DNA of 46,131 nt, taken from contig NZ_BCRT01000002.1 of NCBI RefSeq assembly GCF_001552735.1, forward strand, positions 1 through 46,131, given 5' to 3'. The stretch is from Sanguibacter suarezii NBRC 16159. Lineage in GTDB: Bacteria; Actinomycetota; Actinomycetes; Actinomycetales; Cellulomonadaceae. Shown piece after piece: positions 39,515 to 46,131 of this stretch. Position 1 is the stretch's first letter. The number at the start of each line of letters is the position of its first letter. The notes under the pieces were generated by a model. That model was not told where the DNA came from. It searched no databases and saw only the letters and a list, made by a program, of their open reading frames with translations. The position numbers were made by a program, and so were the translations under genes.

Positions 39515-40966
39515 ATGAACCAGCGCAGAGGACTCAGCGACGACGCCGCGAGCCGCGTCGACGCCGTCGTCGTGGGAGGCGGGATCGCCGGACTGGTCGC
39601 GGCGCACATGCTCGTCGAGGGCGGGGCGCTGCCGGTCGTCCTGGAGGCCCGCGCGCGCTGCGGCGGCTACCTCGCGGGCGGCACGCTCACCGCTGGCGGC
39701 GCGACGGTCCGGGTGGACGTGGGCGCGGAGTCCTTCGCCGCGCGCAGCAGCGCGACCCGCTCGCTCGTGGAGATGCTCGGGCTCGAGACGGCGCCGCCCG
39801 CCGCCCTGTCCGCCTGGGGCTACACCCCGGCCCGGCGCCGCGCACAGGCCTTCCCGCTGCCCGCCACCGGGGTGCTGGGCATCCCCGGCTTCCCCTGGGC
39901 GGCGGACACCCGCCGGGCGATCGGCGTCGGCGGGGCGGTGCGCGCGAGCCTGGACTCGGTGCTGCCGGCTGACCGGGTGGACACCTCGAGCCTTGCCGCG
40001 CTGGTCCGCTCCCGCCTCGGGTCGCGGGTGCTCGACCGTCTTGTCACGCCCGTGGCCGGCGGGGTGCACTCCAGCGACCCCGCGCTGCTCGACGTCGCCG
40101 CCGTGGCTCCCGGGCTGCTCGAGGCCTACCAGCGCACGGGGTCCCTCACCGGCGCGGTGCGGGCCCTGCGGGCCCAGGCCCCTGCGGGCTCGGCGGTGCG
40201 TGGTGTGGTGGGCGGGATGAACCAGCTGGTCACCGCCCTGGAGCGGTCGATCGAGGCGAGCGGCGCGGAGATCCGCCGCTCCACCTCGGCGCTCACCCTG
40301 CGCCGCGACGGGGACGAGTGGCTGGTGCGGACCGGCCCCGGGCAGATGCTGCGGACCTCGCGCGTGGTGCTGGCGGCCCCGGCCCGCGCGACGCTGGGCC
40401 TGCTCGCCGACCTCGTCGACGTCGAGGGCGCGGAGCCCTCCCGCGGGACGGACATCCGCCTGGTGACCCTGCTCGTGCGGTCGGCGGCCCTCGACGCGGC
40501 GCCGCGCGGGACGGGGATCCTCGTGGCGCCCGGGACGTCCGTGGCGGCCAAGGCGTCCACCCATGCCTCGGCCAAGTGGCCGTGGCTGCGGCGCCAGCTC
40601 GACGAGACGGTCGGCACGGACGTGCACGTGCTGCGGTTCAGCTACGGACGCGGCGGCACCGACACCGCCCACGCCACCGCAGCCGACGACGCGCTGGTCG
40701 CCCAGGCCGTCGCCGACCTCGACCAGCTCTACGGCATCACCGACGCCGAGGTGCTGTCCTCGCTGGTCACAGCCTGGGACGACGCCCTGGCTCCGCCGAC
40801 CCCGGCCTCTCGCACGCGGACCGCCCGTCTGCTCGAGGACGTCGACGGGCTCGCTCCCCGTGGCCTCCCCGGGCTCACCGTGACGGGGGCGTGGGTGGCC
40901 GGTACAGGGCTGGCTGCCGTGGTGCCGCACGCTCAGAATTCTGCACGTCTGCTGAATGGACGCTGA
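39515..40966 (+). CDS. hemY: Coproporphyrinogen III / protoporphyrinogen oxidase, HemY type
   Basis: 483 aa. N-terminal FAD motif VVVGGGIAGLVAAHMLVEGGALPVVLEA in part (GGGIAG), GGMNQLVTALE mid-protein, and C-terminal GLPGLTVTGAWVAGTGLAAVV for the FAD end. In Gram-positive bacteria HemY-type enzymes mainly oxidise coproporphyrinogen III to coproporphyrin III (also named CgoX) in the coproporphyrin-dependent route. RBS AGAGAGG before ATG. Sits between hemE and hemC as often in actinobacteria; hemQ and hemH are not in the window. Confidence 0.92.
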   Translation: MNQRRGLSDDAASRVDAVVVGGGIAGLVAAHMLVEGGALPVVLEARARCGGYLAGGTLTAGGATVRVDVGAESFAARSSATRSLVEMLGLETAPPAALSAWGYTPARRRAQAFPLPATGVLGIPGFPWAADTRRAIGVGGAVRASLDSVLPADRVDTSSLAALVRSRLGSRVLDRLVTPVAGGVHSSDPALLDVAAVAPGLLEAYQRTGSLTGAVRALRAQAPAGSAVRGVVGGMNQLVTALERSIEASGAEIRRSTSALTLRRDGDEWLVRTGPGQMLRTSRVVLAAPARATLGLLADLVDVEGAEPSRGTDIRLVTLLVRSAALDAAPRGTGILVAPGTSVAAKASTHASAKWPWLRRQLDETVGTDVHVLRFSYGRGGTDTAHATAADDALVAQAVADLDQLYGITDAEVLSSLVTAWDDALAPPTPASRTRTARLLEDVDGLAPRGLPGLTVTGAWVAGTGLAAVVPHAQNSARLLNGR

Positions 40967-41085
40967 ATGTCGCGTCGACGCGGCGGCGACTGTGACGTCG
41001 AAGAGACATTCTGTCAGAATTGTTGAGCGCGGGTAAATGCCGACCGCCGGGCCTGCTGTTATTCCATTCTGACGTCATGTCAGAA
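40934..41085. promoter_or_regulatory. Cluster of TTCTG/CAGAA dyads before hemC
   Basis: Three palindromes share the same half-site: CAGAATTCTG (40934-40943, inside the end of hemY), ATTCTG-T-CAGAAT (41008-41020) and TTCTGAC-N5-GTCAGAA (41067-41085). A further half-site ATTCT lies at 41089-41093. The 175-bp hemY-hemC gap is AT-rich by local standards. Probable operator region for hemC; the regulator is unknown. Confidence 0.55.
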
Positions 41086-41141
41086 CACATTCTAGGACCC
41101 GGAATTTCGACTCCCGCGGGGAAGGAGCGCAGACTGGGGCA

Positions 41142-42077
41142 GTGACCTCACCTCTGCGTATCGGTACCCGCGCCAGCACCCTTGCCCTCACCCAGACCGG
41201 CCTCGTGGCCGACGAGCTCCGCCGGCTCACCGGGCGTGAGGTCGAGATCGTGCGGATCAAGACCGACGGCGACGTGCTCACCGGCTCGCTGTCCCAGATG
41301 GGCGGCACCGGCGTGTTCGTCACCGCGCTGCGCGACGCCCTGCTCGACGGCCGCTGCGACGTGGCCGTGCACTCCCTCAAGGACCTCCCGACGGCGCCCT
41401 TCGCCGGCCTGACCTACGTCACGCCCGTGCGCGAGGACCCGCGCGACGCCCTGTGCTCGCGCGAGCAGCTGCGCCTGGCCGACCTCCCGACCGGGGCGAG
41501 CGTGGGCACCGGCTCACCGCGCCGCGCGGCCCAGCTGCTGCTGGCCCGCCCCGACCTGACCGTGGTGGACATCCGAGGCAACGTCGACACCCGGCTCGGG
41601 CGCGTGGACGCCTCCGGCCCGGGCGACCTGGACGCCGTCGTGCTCGCCGCCGCCGGGCTCAACCGGCTCGGCCGCAGCTCGGTGATCACCGAGCTCATCG
41701 ACCTCGACACCATGGCTCCAGCCCCCGGTCAGGGATCCCTGGCCGTGGAGTGCCGCACCGAGGACCTGACCGAGGACGTCTCCCTCGCCGAGGCCTTCGC
41801 CGCCCTGGACGACGCCGGGACGCACCTCGCCGTCACGGCCGAGCGCGCTCTGCTCGCCCGCCTGGAGGCCGGCTGCGCCGCACCGGTGGGCACCTACGCC
41901 AACGTCAGCGACGGCGTGCTGTCCCTGCGCGCCGTCGTCGCACGCCCGGACGGGTCCGAGCACCTGCGCCACGGCGGCACGGTCGAGGTGACCGACACCG
42001 ACCTCGCCGGCGCCAGCGCGCTCGGGGAGTCCGTGGCGGACCACTTCCTCGCCCTCGGCGCAGCAGACTTCATCTGA
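41142..42077 (+). CDS. hemC: Hydroxymethylbilane synthase (porphobilinogen deaminase)
   Basis: 311 aa. LRIGTRASTLALTQTG, DVAVHSLKDLPT (catalytic Asp of this family near DAL/SLKD), GTGSPRRAAQLL, DIRGNVDTRLGRVD, and Cys245 in LEAGCAAPVG that carries the dipyrromethane cofactor. Polymerises four porphobilinogen to hydroxymethylbilane. GTG start; the best RBS, GAAGGAG, is 14 nt upstream, a long spacing. It has its own 175-bp upstream region with dyads, so it is probably not simply co-transcribed with hemY. Ends 24 bp before a convergent operon. Confidence 0.96.
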   Translation: MTSPLRIGTRASTLALTQTGLVADELRRLTGREVEIVRIKTDGDVLTGSLSQMGGTGVFVTALRDALLDGRCDVAVHSLKDLPTAPFAGLTYVTPVREDPRDALCSREQLRLADLPTGASVGTGSPRRAAQLLLARPDLTVVDIRGNVDTRLGRVDASGPGDLDAVVLAAAGLNRLGRSSVITELIDLDTMAPAPGQGSLAVECRTEDLTEDVSLAEAFAALDDAGTHLAVTAERALLARLEAGCAAPVGTYANVSDGVLSLRAVVARPDGSEHLRHGGTVEVTDTDLAGASALGESVADHFLALGAADFI

Positions 42078-42101
42078 GCACCTCGCTGACCCGCGGCCGG
42101 T

Positions 42102-42263
42102 CTAGAAGTAGATCACTCGCATCATGACGGCCGCCGCGACCAGGGCGAGGGCGCCGAGGGCCTTGACGATGAGCAAGCCCTCCCGGCGCCGGTCACGACG
42201 ACGCTCGGCGTCGGCCTGCCGGGTCGTGTCGTCGGCGTGCCCTGCCTGCGGCTGGCGACTCAC
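42102..42263 (-). CDS. 53-aa single-TM protein coupled to the glycosyltransferase
   Basis: GTG at 42263 overlaps the glycosyltransferase stop by 4 nt (GTGA). The product has a charged head (QADAERRRDRRREG) and one membrane segment (LLIVKALGALALVAAAVMM) ending RVIYF, so the head should face the cytoplasm by the positive-inside rule. Last gene of a five-gene run. Small membrane subunits accompany several family-2 polysaccharide synthases (PgaD with PgaC for example), so an accessory role is a reasonable inference; the sequence itself is not recognised. Confidence 0.65.
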   Translation of the reverse strand: MSRQPQAGHADDTTRQADAERRRDRRREGLLIVKALGALALVAAAVMMRVIYF

Positions 42264-43738
42264 GAGGCTCTCACCCGGCCCGTCTTCTCGGTCTTGTCCC
42301 ACACCTGCGCGGCGCCGCGGTACTCCTTGATGTAAGCATCGAAGGTGATCGCGCACAGGATCGGCCCGTAGCCCACGAGGTAGACCAGCGGCGGCGCGAG
42401 CCAGCGGCCCACCCGGGTCGGCTCGATCCGCTTGATGAGCCAGGCGCCCAGCATGGACACCGAGATCCACAGGTAGGCGAAGAGCGTCCAGCCGACCGTG
42501 TCGAAGGGGTCCCAGCCGACGAGGTGGGTCAGCGGGCGCTCGATGAGCCCGGGCAGGAAGGCCGTGGTCATGACGAGCAAGGAGATCGCGCCGGGGAAGA
42601 ACAGCGCCTCCCGCCAGGCCCGGCGTCCGGTGCTGCCGTCGATCATCACCGTCAGCGCCGTGATGTAGACGTACGTCCCGCCCGCGAGGAACCATGTCGC
42701 CTCGAAGACCAGCCGCGCCAGGGCGCTGTCCAGCAGGAACAGGCCCACCAGCCCCACCGACGTCAGCACCATGGTCACCGGGAGCAACAGGATCGCGAAC
42801 CAGAACAGGCCGAAGCTGAAGGCGCCGAGGTTGTGGCCGCGCCGCGGCCGGAACCACAGGTTCTTGAACTCCTTGGTGATCTGGACGTTCCCGCGAGACC
42901 AGCGCAGACGCTGCTTCCACAGCGCCGCGACGGTGCCCGGCTCCTCCGCGAGCACGATCGCGTGCGGCTCGAAGACCACCTTGCGCCCGGCGAGCTGGGT
43001 GCGGAAGGTCGTGAAGGTGTCCTCGGCCAGGGAGGTCATGTCGATCTCGCCGCCGATGGCCTCGAGGTTCTCCCGCGAGTGCAGCTGCGCACCACCGGCC
43101 AGGCACGCCACCGCGCCGAGCACGTTCTGCGAGCGGCGCGCCGCGGCCTGAGCCGCGATGTACTCGTAGCCGATGAACCTCGTGAGGTAGTTCGGGTCCG
43201 CGCTGCCTTCCTTGATGTACGCGGTGACCGCCCCCACCTCGGGGTCGGCGAGGTGGCGCGTGAGCAGGCGCATCGAGTCCGGCTGGTAGATCACGTCGGC
43301 GTCCATGATGAGCAGCGCCTGCATCCAGTCGTCGGCGAGGATCTCGCGGATGCCGTGGTTGAGGGTGTGCGACTTGCCCTGTCCACCCACCTCGCGGCGC
43401 AGGTGCACCACGCGCCCCGGGTACTCCAGCTCCTTGGCCCGGGCGACGTCGGGGGTGTCGTCGGTGCTCGCGTCGTCGACGAGGTAGACCCGCAGCGACT
43501 GCGGCGGGTACTCCAGGCGCATGAGGCGGTCGATCGACGCGGCGATGACCGCGCCCTCGTTCCACGCCGGGATGACCACCGCGACCCGCGGGAAGTAGCC
43601 CGCCGTGCGGCCGTAGTGGTTGCGCACGCCGTGGAAGGGGATGACGAGGAACTGGAAGGCACCGGCCGCCACCGGGATCGCGCCGGTGGCGACGAAGGCC
43701 AGGCACAGCCAGGTGGCGACGGACTCCAGCACCTCCAT
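42260..43738 (-). CDS. Membrane family-2 glycosyltransferase (processive synthase type)
   Basis: 492 aa from ATG 43738, which overlaps the previous stop (TGATG); an in-frame extension to 43882 is non-protein-like. One N-terminal membrane segment, then a GT-A domain: VVIPAWNEGAVIAASI, LVDDASTDDT, LIMDADVIYQPDS (DxD), LAEDTFTTF (ED base), and QRLRWSRGN (QxxRW). The C-terminus has about five membrane segments. The D, DxD, ED, QxxRW set and topology match processive synthases such as PgaC, hyaluronan and cellulose synthases, which make and export a polysaccharide. Sugar unknown. Confidence 0.88.
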   Translation of the reverse strand: MEVLESVATWLCLAFVATGAIPVAAGAFQFLVIPFHGVRNHYGRTAGYFPRVAVVIPAWNEGAVIAASIDRLMRLEYPPQSLRVYLVDDASTDDTPDVARAKELEYPGRVVHLRREVGGQGKSHTLNHGIREILADDWMQALLIMDADVIYQPDSMRLLTRHLADPEVGAVTAYIKEGSADPNYLTRFIGYEYIAAQAAARRSQNVLGAVACLAGGAQLHSRENLEAIGGEIDMTSLAEDTFTTFRTQLAGRKVVFEPHAIVLAEEPGTVAALWKQRLRWSRGNVQITKEFKNLWFRPRRGHNLGAFSFGLFWFAILLLPVTMVLTSVGLVGLFLLDSALARLVFEATWFLAGGTYVYITALTVMIDGSTGRRAWREALFFPGAISLLVMTTAFLPGLIERPLTHLVGWDPFDTVGWTLFAYLWISVSMLGAWLIKRIEPTRVGRWLAPPLVYLVGYGPILCAITFDAYIKEYRGAAQVWDKTEKTGRVRAS

Positions 43739-44454
43739 CAGCGGTCCTGCGCAGCCTGCAGGATGCCCGGGACCCGGGAGTACACCCCGACGTCGGCGCT
43801 GTCGTGGCTGTCGGTGCTCACCACGAGGTGCGCACCGGCGTCGGCCAGTGCGCGCACGGCGCGCGGGGACGGGCACGCCCACTTCTCGTTGACCTCGATG
43901 AGCGTCCCGGTGCCCACCGCGGCGGAGGCGATCGCGGCGAGGTGCTCGTCGGTGACGGCGTCCTCGGTGAGCCCGATCTTCGGCAGGATCGAGAACAGGT
44001 GCGCGAGCTGGCCGCGGTCCACCCGGCTCATGGCCGCGACGGTCGCACCCACGAGGGTGTCGACGGCGTCGCGGGCGCGCTCGGGCGTGGTGAGGGACTC
44101 GCGGACCACCCGCGGGCTCAGCGGGCCGTCCGGCCCGGGGAACTGGTGGTCGGCGATGAGCACGCGCCCCAGCCCGGGGTGCGTGGCCAGCCCGGGCGGC
44201 AGGTCGAGGGCGCCGGAGGCGTCGAGGATCTTCGCCTCGACGCCGGTCTCCACGCTCAACCCGTCGGGGACCGTCAGCCCGGCCACGGCCTCGAGCATCT
44301 GCGGCACCCAGGTGGTGCTCACCCGGACGTGGTCGACGAGCCGCAGCACCGCGACCCCGCGGGCCGACGCCGCGGCGACGTTCTCCGCGAGGGTGCTGAC
44401 CGCGTCGTCGGAGAAGCTGGAGTGGACGTGGTGGTCCTGGGCGAGCGAGATCAC
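43738..44454 (-). CDS. PHP-domain phosphoesterase
   Basis: 238 aa. Starts AQDHHVHSSFSDDAV, the HxH plus Asp metal motif of PHP proteins, with further ligands in LVDHVRV, ADHQF, HLFSILPKIG and a C-terminal STDSHDSADVG. Standalone PHP proteins of this size include histidinol-phosphatases and other phosphatases. GTG start overlaps the ATP-grasp stop (GTGA) and its own stop overlaps the glycosyltransferase start, so all three are coupled. A sugar- or nucleotide-phosphate substrate would fit the neighbours but is inference. Confidence 0.82.
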   Translation of the reverse strand: MISLAQDHHVHSSFSDDAVSTLAENVAAASARGVAVLRLVDHVRVSTTWVPQMLEAVAGLTVPDGLSVETGVEAKILDASGALDLPPGLATHPGLGRVLIADHQFPGPDGPLSPRVVRESLTTPERARDAVDTLVGATVAAMSRVDRGQLAHLFSILPKIGLTEDAVTDEHLAAIASAAVGTGTLIEVNEKWACPSPRAVRALADAGAHLVVSTDSHDSADVGVYSRVPGILQAAQDR

Positions 44455-45440
44455 GGCAGCGCCGGGGCGGCCGACGCGGCGGAGGTCACGGCGAGCACCT
44501 CGGCGGGGTCGAGGAAGACGTCCTCGAGGAAGCGCACGTTGGCCAGCTCACGGAACTCCAGGCGCTCGGGGACCGGGCGGCCGAGCACGATGTCCAGGCA
44601 CAGCCGGGGCATGTCCACCCCGCTGGCGATGGTCAGCGGCATCGCGCCGGGGAAGCGCGGGTTGACCTCGAGCAGCGCCGGCGTGCCGTCCGCCCTGCGG
44701 CGCAGCTGCACGTTCGCGACCGTCGTCAGGCCGATCGCCGCGGCCACCCGGGTCGCGGTCTCTTCGAGGCCGGCGTCCTTGACGGTCCGGCCGGCCACCG
44801 TCACCCCGGAGTCGACCCGCAGCCGCGAGCGCGGCACGGCGGCCAGCACCGTCCCGGACAGGTCCGCGATGACGTCGACCGAGTACTCCTCCCCCGGGAG
44901 GTTCTCCTGGACGATGGTCTGCTCGTCGGTCCCCAGCGCGCGCAGGGCGGCCTCGTCCTCGACCAGGTGGACCCCCCGCGAGCCGCTGCCCGAGCGGGGC
45001 TTGACGATCACCGGGTAGTCCCAGTCGTAGGAGGCGCCGAGCAGCTCGGTGCGCGGCACGACGTCGCCCAGACCGGCGCAGACCTGAGCGAGGCGGTACT
45101 TGTCGAGGGTGTTCTCCAGCGTGGTCAGCGACGGGCTGGCGACGGTGACCCCGAGGGCGGTGAACTCGGCGAGGCGTCGCGCGATCGGGACGAGCTCGAC
45201 GTCGACGGTGGGGAAGAGCACGTCGATGCCCTGCCGCTCGCACAGCGCGAGCAGGTGGTCGACGAAGTCGGGGGCCAGGCCCGGGCGGACCAGGTGGCGC
45301 TGGTCGGCGGGGACGAGGTAGAGGGCGCTCGCCCACACGTCCATGTCCGCCGCGTGCACTCGCGCGTCGGTCGCTGCGAGGGAACGCACGATGGCGACCC
45401 CGGCAGGGCCACCTACTCCTGTGACCAGCACGTCAGTCAT
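44451..45440 (-). CDS. ATP-grasp ligase (CarB-like)
   Basis: 329 aa. N-terminal Rossmann-like pre-ATP-grasp domain VLVTGVGGPAGVAIVRSLA, then the ATP-grasp fold: DKYRLAQVC, YPVIVKPRSGSGSRGVHLV (ATP lysine and loop), EEYSVDVIADL, NVQLRRRADGTPALLEVNPRFPGAMPLT (Mg-binding Glu/Asn). Such enzymes form amide or thioester bonds from a carboxylate, here probably attaching an amino acid or similar group. The start overlaps the PIG-L stop by 8 nt. The substrate cannot be read from sequence. Confidence 0.85.
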   Translation of the reverse strand: MTDVLVTGVGGPAGVAIVRSLAATDARVHAADMDVWASALYLVPADQRHLVRPGLAPDFVDHLLALCERQGIDVLFPTVDVELVPIARRLAEFTALGVTVASPSLTTLENTLDKYRLAQVCAGLGDVVPRTELLGASYDWDYPVIVKPRSGSGSRGVHLVEDEAALRALGTDEQTIVQENLPGEEYSVDVIADLSGTVLAAVPRSRLRVDSGVTVAGRTVKDAGLEETATRVAAAIGLTTVANVQLRRRADGTPALLEVNPRFPGAMPLTIASGVDMPRLCLDIVLGRPVPERLEFRELANVRFLEDVFLDPAEVLAVTSAASAAPALP

Positions 45441-46131
45441 CCAGCACGCTTCCTTCTGCTTCGTTCGAGGGGTGGATCGAGGGGGCGCTCAAGTCGTTGC
45501 TCAAGTCGTTGCTCAAGGGGTTGAGCGAGGCGATGGTGGGGAGCACGGGGGCCAGGGCGCCGGGGGCGGCGTGCCCCAGGGAGTGCTCGCCGTGCCCACG
45601 CGCCTGCAGGCCGCGGTCGGCCTGGTGGGCGGCGCTGAGCCGCACCCCGGTGGCGTCGCGGACCACCTCGAGGGGCTCGGCGTACGTGCCCCCTCCGTAG
45701 CGCGACCAGTACCGCGCGGTCGCCAGGACGAAGTCCGGCTCGAGGTAGTCACGGATGGATGCCTGCGAGGCGAAGGACCGCAGCAGGGCCAGCTTGGTGT
45801 CGGTGAACCCGTCGATGGAGACGAACCGGTTGGGGCGGAAGTCAACCGTGGCGGAGGGGCTCTGGTAGCACGCGAACATCGGGACCCGGCGGGTGGCCAC
45901 CGAAGCGGCACGGTGCACCGCGACGTGGTCCTGGTGCCGGTCGTTGCTGGAGTGGGTGTAGACGATCGTGGGCTGCACCTCGGCGACGACCTGCTCGATG
46001 ATCCCGACCGTGGGGTCCGACGAGGAGATGCGCGTGTCCTCCAGGTCGTTGAGGAACAGGCGCGCGCCGATGAGCTCGGCGGCGGCCAGCGACTCGTCCT
46101 GACGGCTGCCCGCCGCCCCGCCGCGAGCACC
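45433..46131 (-). CDS. PIG-L family deacetylase, 5' end cut by window
   Basis: The frame is open to the window edge, so the N-terminus with the first HPDD motif is missing; 232 codons are visible. The PIG-L second motif is clear: VYTHSSNDRHQDHVAVHRA, holding the HxxH-type metal ligand and catalytic residues. Upstream sequence DESLAAAELIGARLFLNDLEDTRI fits the family's RxxE/E helix and strand. PIG-L proteins remove N-acetyl groups from GlcNAc-containing substrates (GlcNAc-PI, mycothiol precursors, bacillithiol, some antibiotics). The last 35 residues contain a tandem LSND repeat. First visible gene of the terminal operon. Confidence 0.85.
   Translation of the reverse strand, partial: GARGGAAGSRQDESLAAAELIGARLFLNDLEDTRISSSDPTVGIIEQVVAEVQPTIVYTHSSNDRHQDHVAVHRAASVATRRVPMFACYQSPSATVDFRPNRFVSIDGFTDTKLALLRSFASQASIRDYLEPDFVLATARYWSRYGGGTYAEPLEVVRDATGVRLSAAHQADRGLQARGHGEHSLGHAAPGALAPVLPTIASLNPLSNDLSNDLSAPSIHPSNEAEGSVLDD
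45487..45522 (-). repeat. 12-bp tandem repeat in the PIG-L C-terminus
   Basis: GCTCAAGTCGTT occurs at 45487 and 45499, with a diverged third unit at 45511. In frame it encodes repeated LSND in a non-conserved tail, so copy number could vary without breaking the enzyme. Confidence 0.7.

Noticed and set aside
1-46131. tRNA, rRNA, insertion sequences or integrases
   Set aside because: Intergenic regions were read and no cloverleaf, rRNA segment, transposase or terminal inverted repeat pair was recognised.

Overview
The window is high-GC, gene-dense DNA with frequent GTG starts and many 1-8 nt stop/start overlaps. Its gene families (alditol oxidase, GlnR-type nitrogen boxes, HemY-type heme enzyme, NarL-type two-component pair, BCKDH complex, Pat-type aminotransferase) point to an actinobacterium, most likely an order Micrococcales member of the Intrasporangiaceae/Dermatophilaceae kind. 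That placement is inference from content only; no rRNA or tRNA gene was seen.

Layout. 1-2354 (+): end of a membrane-anchored helical-repeat protein, then an alditol oxidase. 2324-10774 (-): a complete assimilatory nitrate module, narK - nitrate reductase - FAD/[2Fe-2S] electron-transfer subunit - nirB - nirD, with a near-consensus GlnR box before nirB and a degenerate one before narK. 11017-14372 (+): a small membrane protein with an acetyltransferase-like tail, a TetR regulator with its own palindromic operator, a DUF5692-like membrane protein, a 68-nt nested palindrome and a UlaG-like metallo-beta-lactamase fold protein. 14373-17885 (+): a glutamate-dependent acid-resistance pair (glutamate decarboxylase plus GadC-like antiporter) behind a structured leader, closed by a strong terminator. 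17961-21954 (-): branched-chain 2-oxoacid dehydrogenase E1alpha-E1beta-E2, preceded by three dyads spaced exactly 15 bp apart. 22276-25309 (+): histidine kinase, response regulator and a DUF4097-like beta-repeat membrane protein, all overlapping.

25356-35990: mixed housekeeping and accessory genes: VOC protein, Tyr/Gln-rich-tailed membrane protein, luciferase-like oxidoreductase fused to hemerythrin, Pat/HisC aminotransferase, four-TM holin-like protein, a WXG100-like protein coupled to a GHSQGG hydrolase, purB, a NERD protein and two GNAT proteins. 36037-42077: an exopolyphosphatase-like gene and heme genes hemA (-), hemE, hemY and hemC (+), with a 46-bp divergent promoter and a cluster of TTCTG/CAGAA dyads before hemC. 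42102-46131 (-): five translationally coupled genes: PIG-L deacetylase (cut by the window edge), ATP-grasp ligase, PHP phosphoesterase, membrane family-2 glycosyltransferase and a 53-aa single-TM protein. This last operon is the best candidate here for an undescribed system, possibly making a modified surface polysaccharide.

The nitrate, acid-resistance, BCKDH and heme segments are recognisable pathways. The newest-looking signals are the 15-bp operator ladder, the gadB leader, the hem dyad cluster, the WXG100-like/hydrolase pair and the terminal envelope operon.
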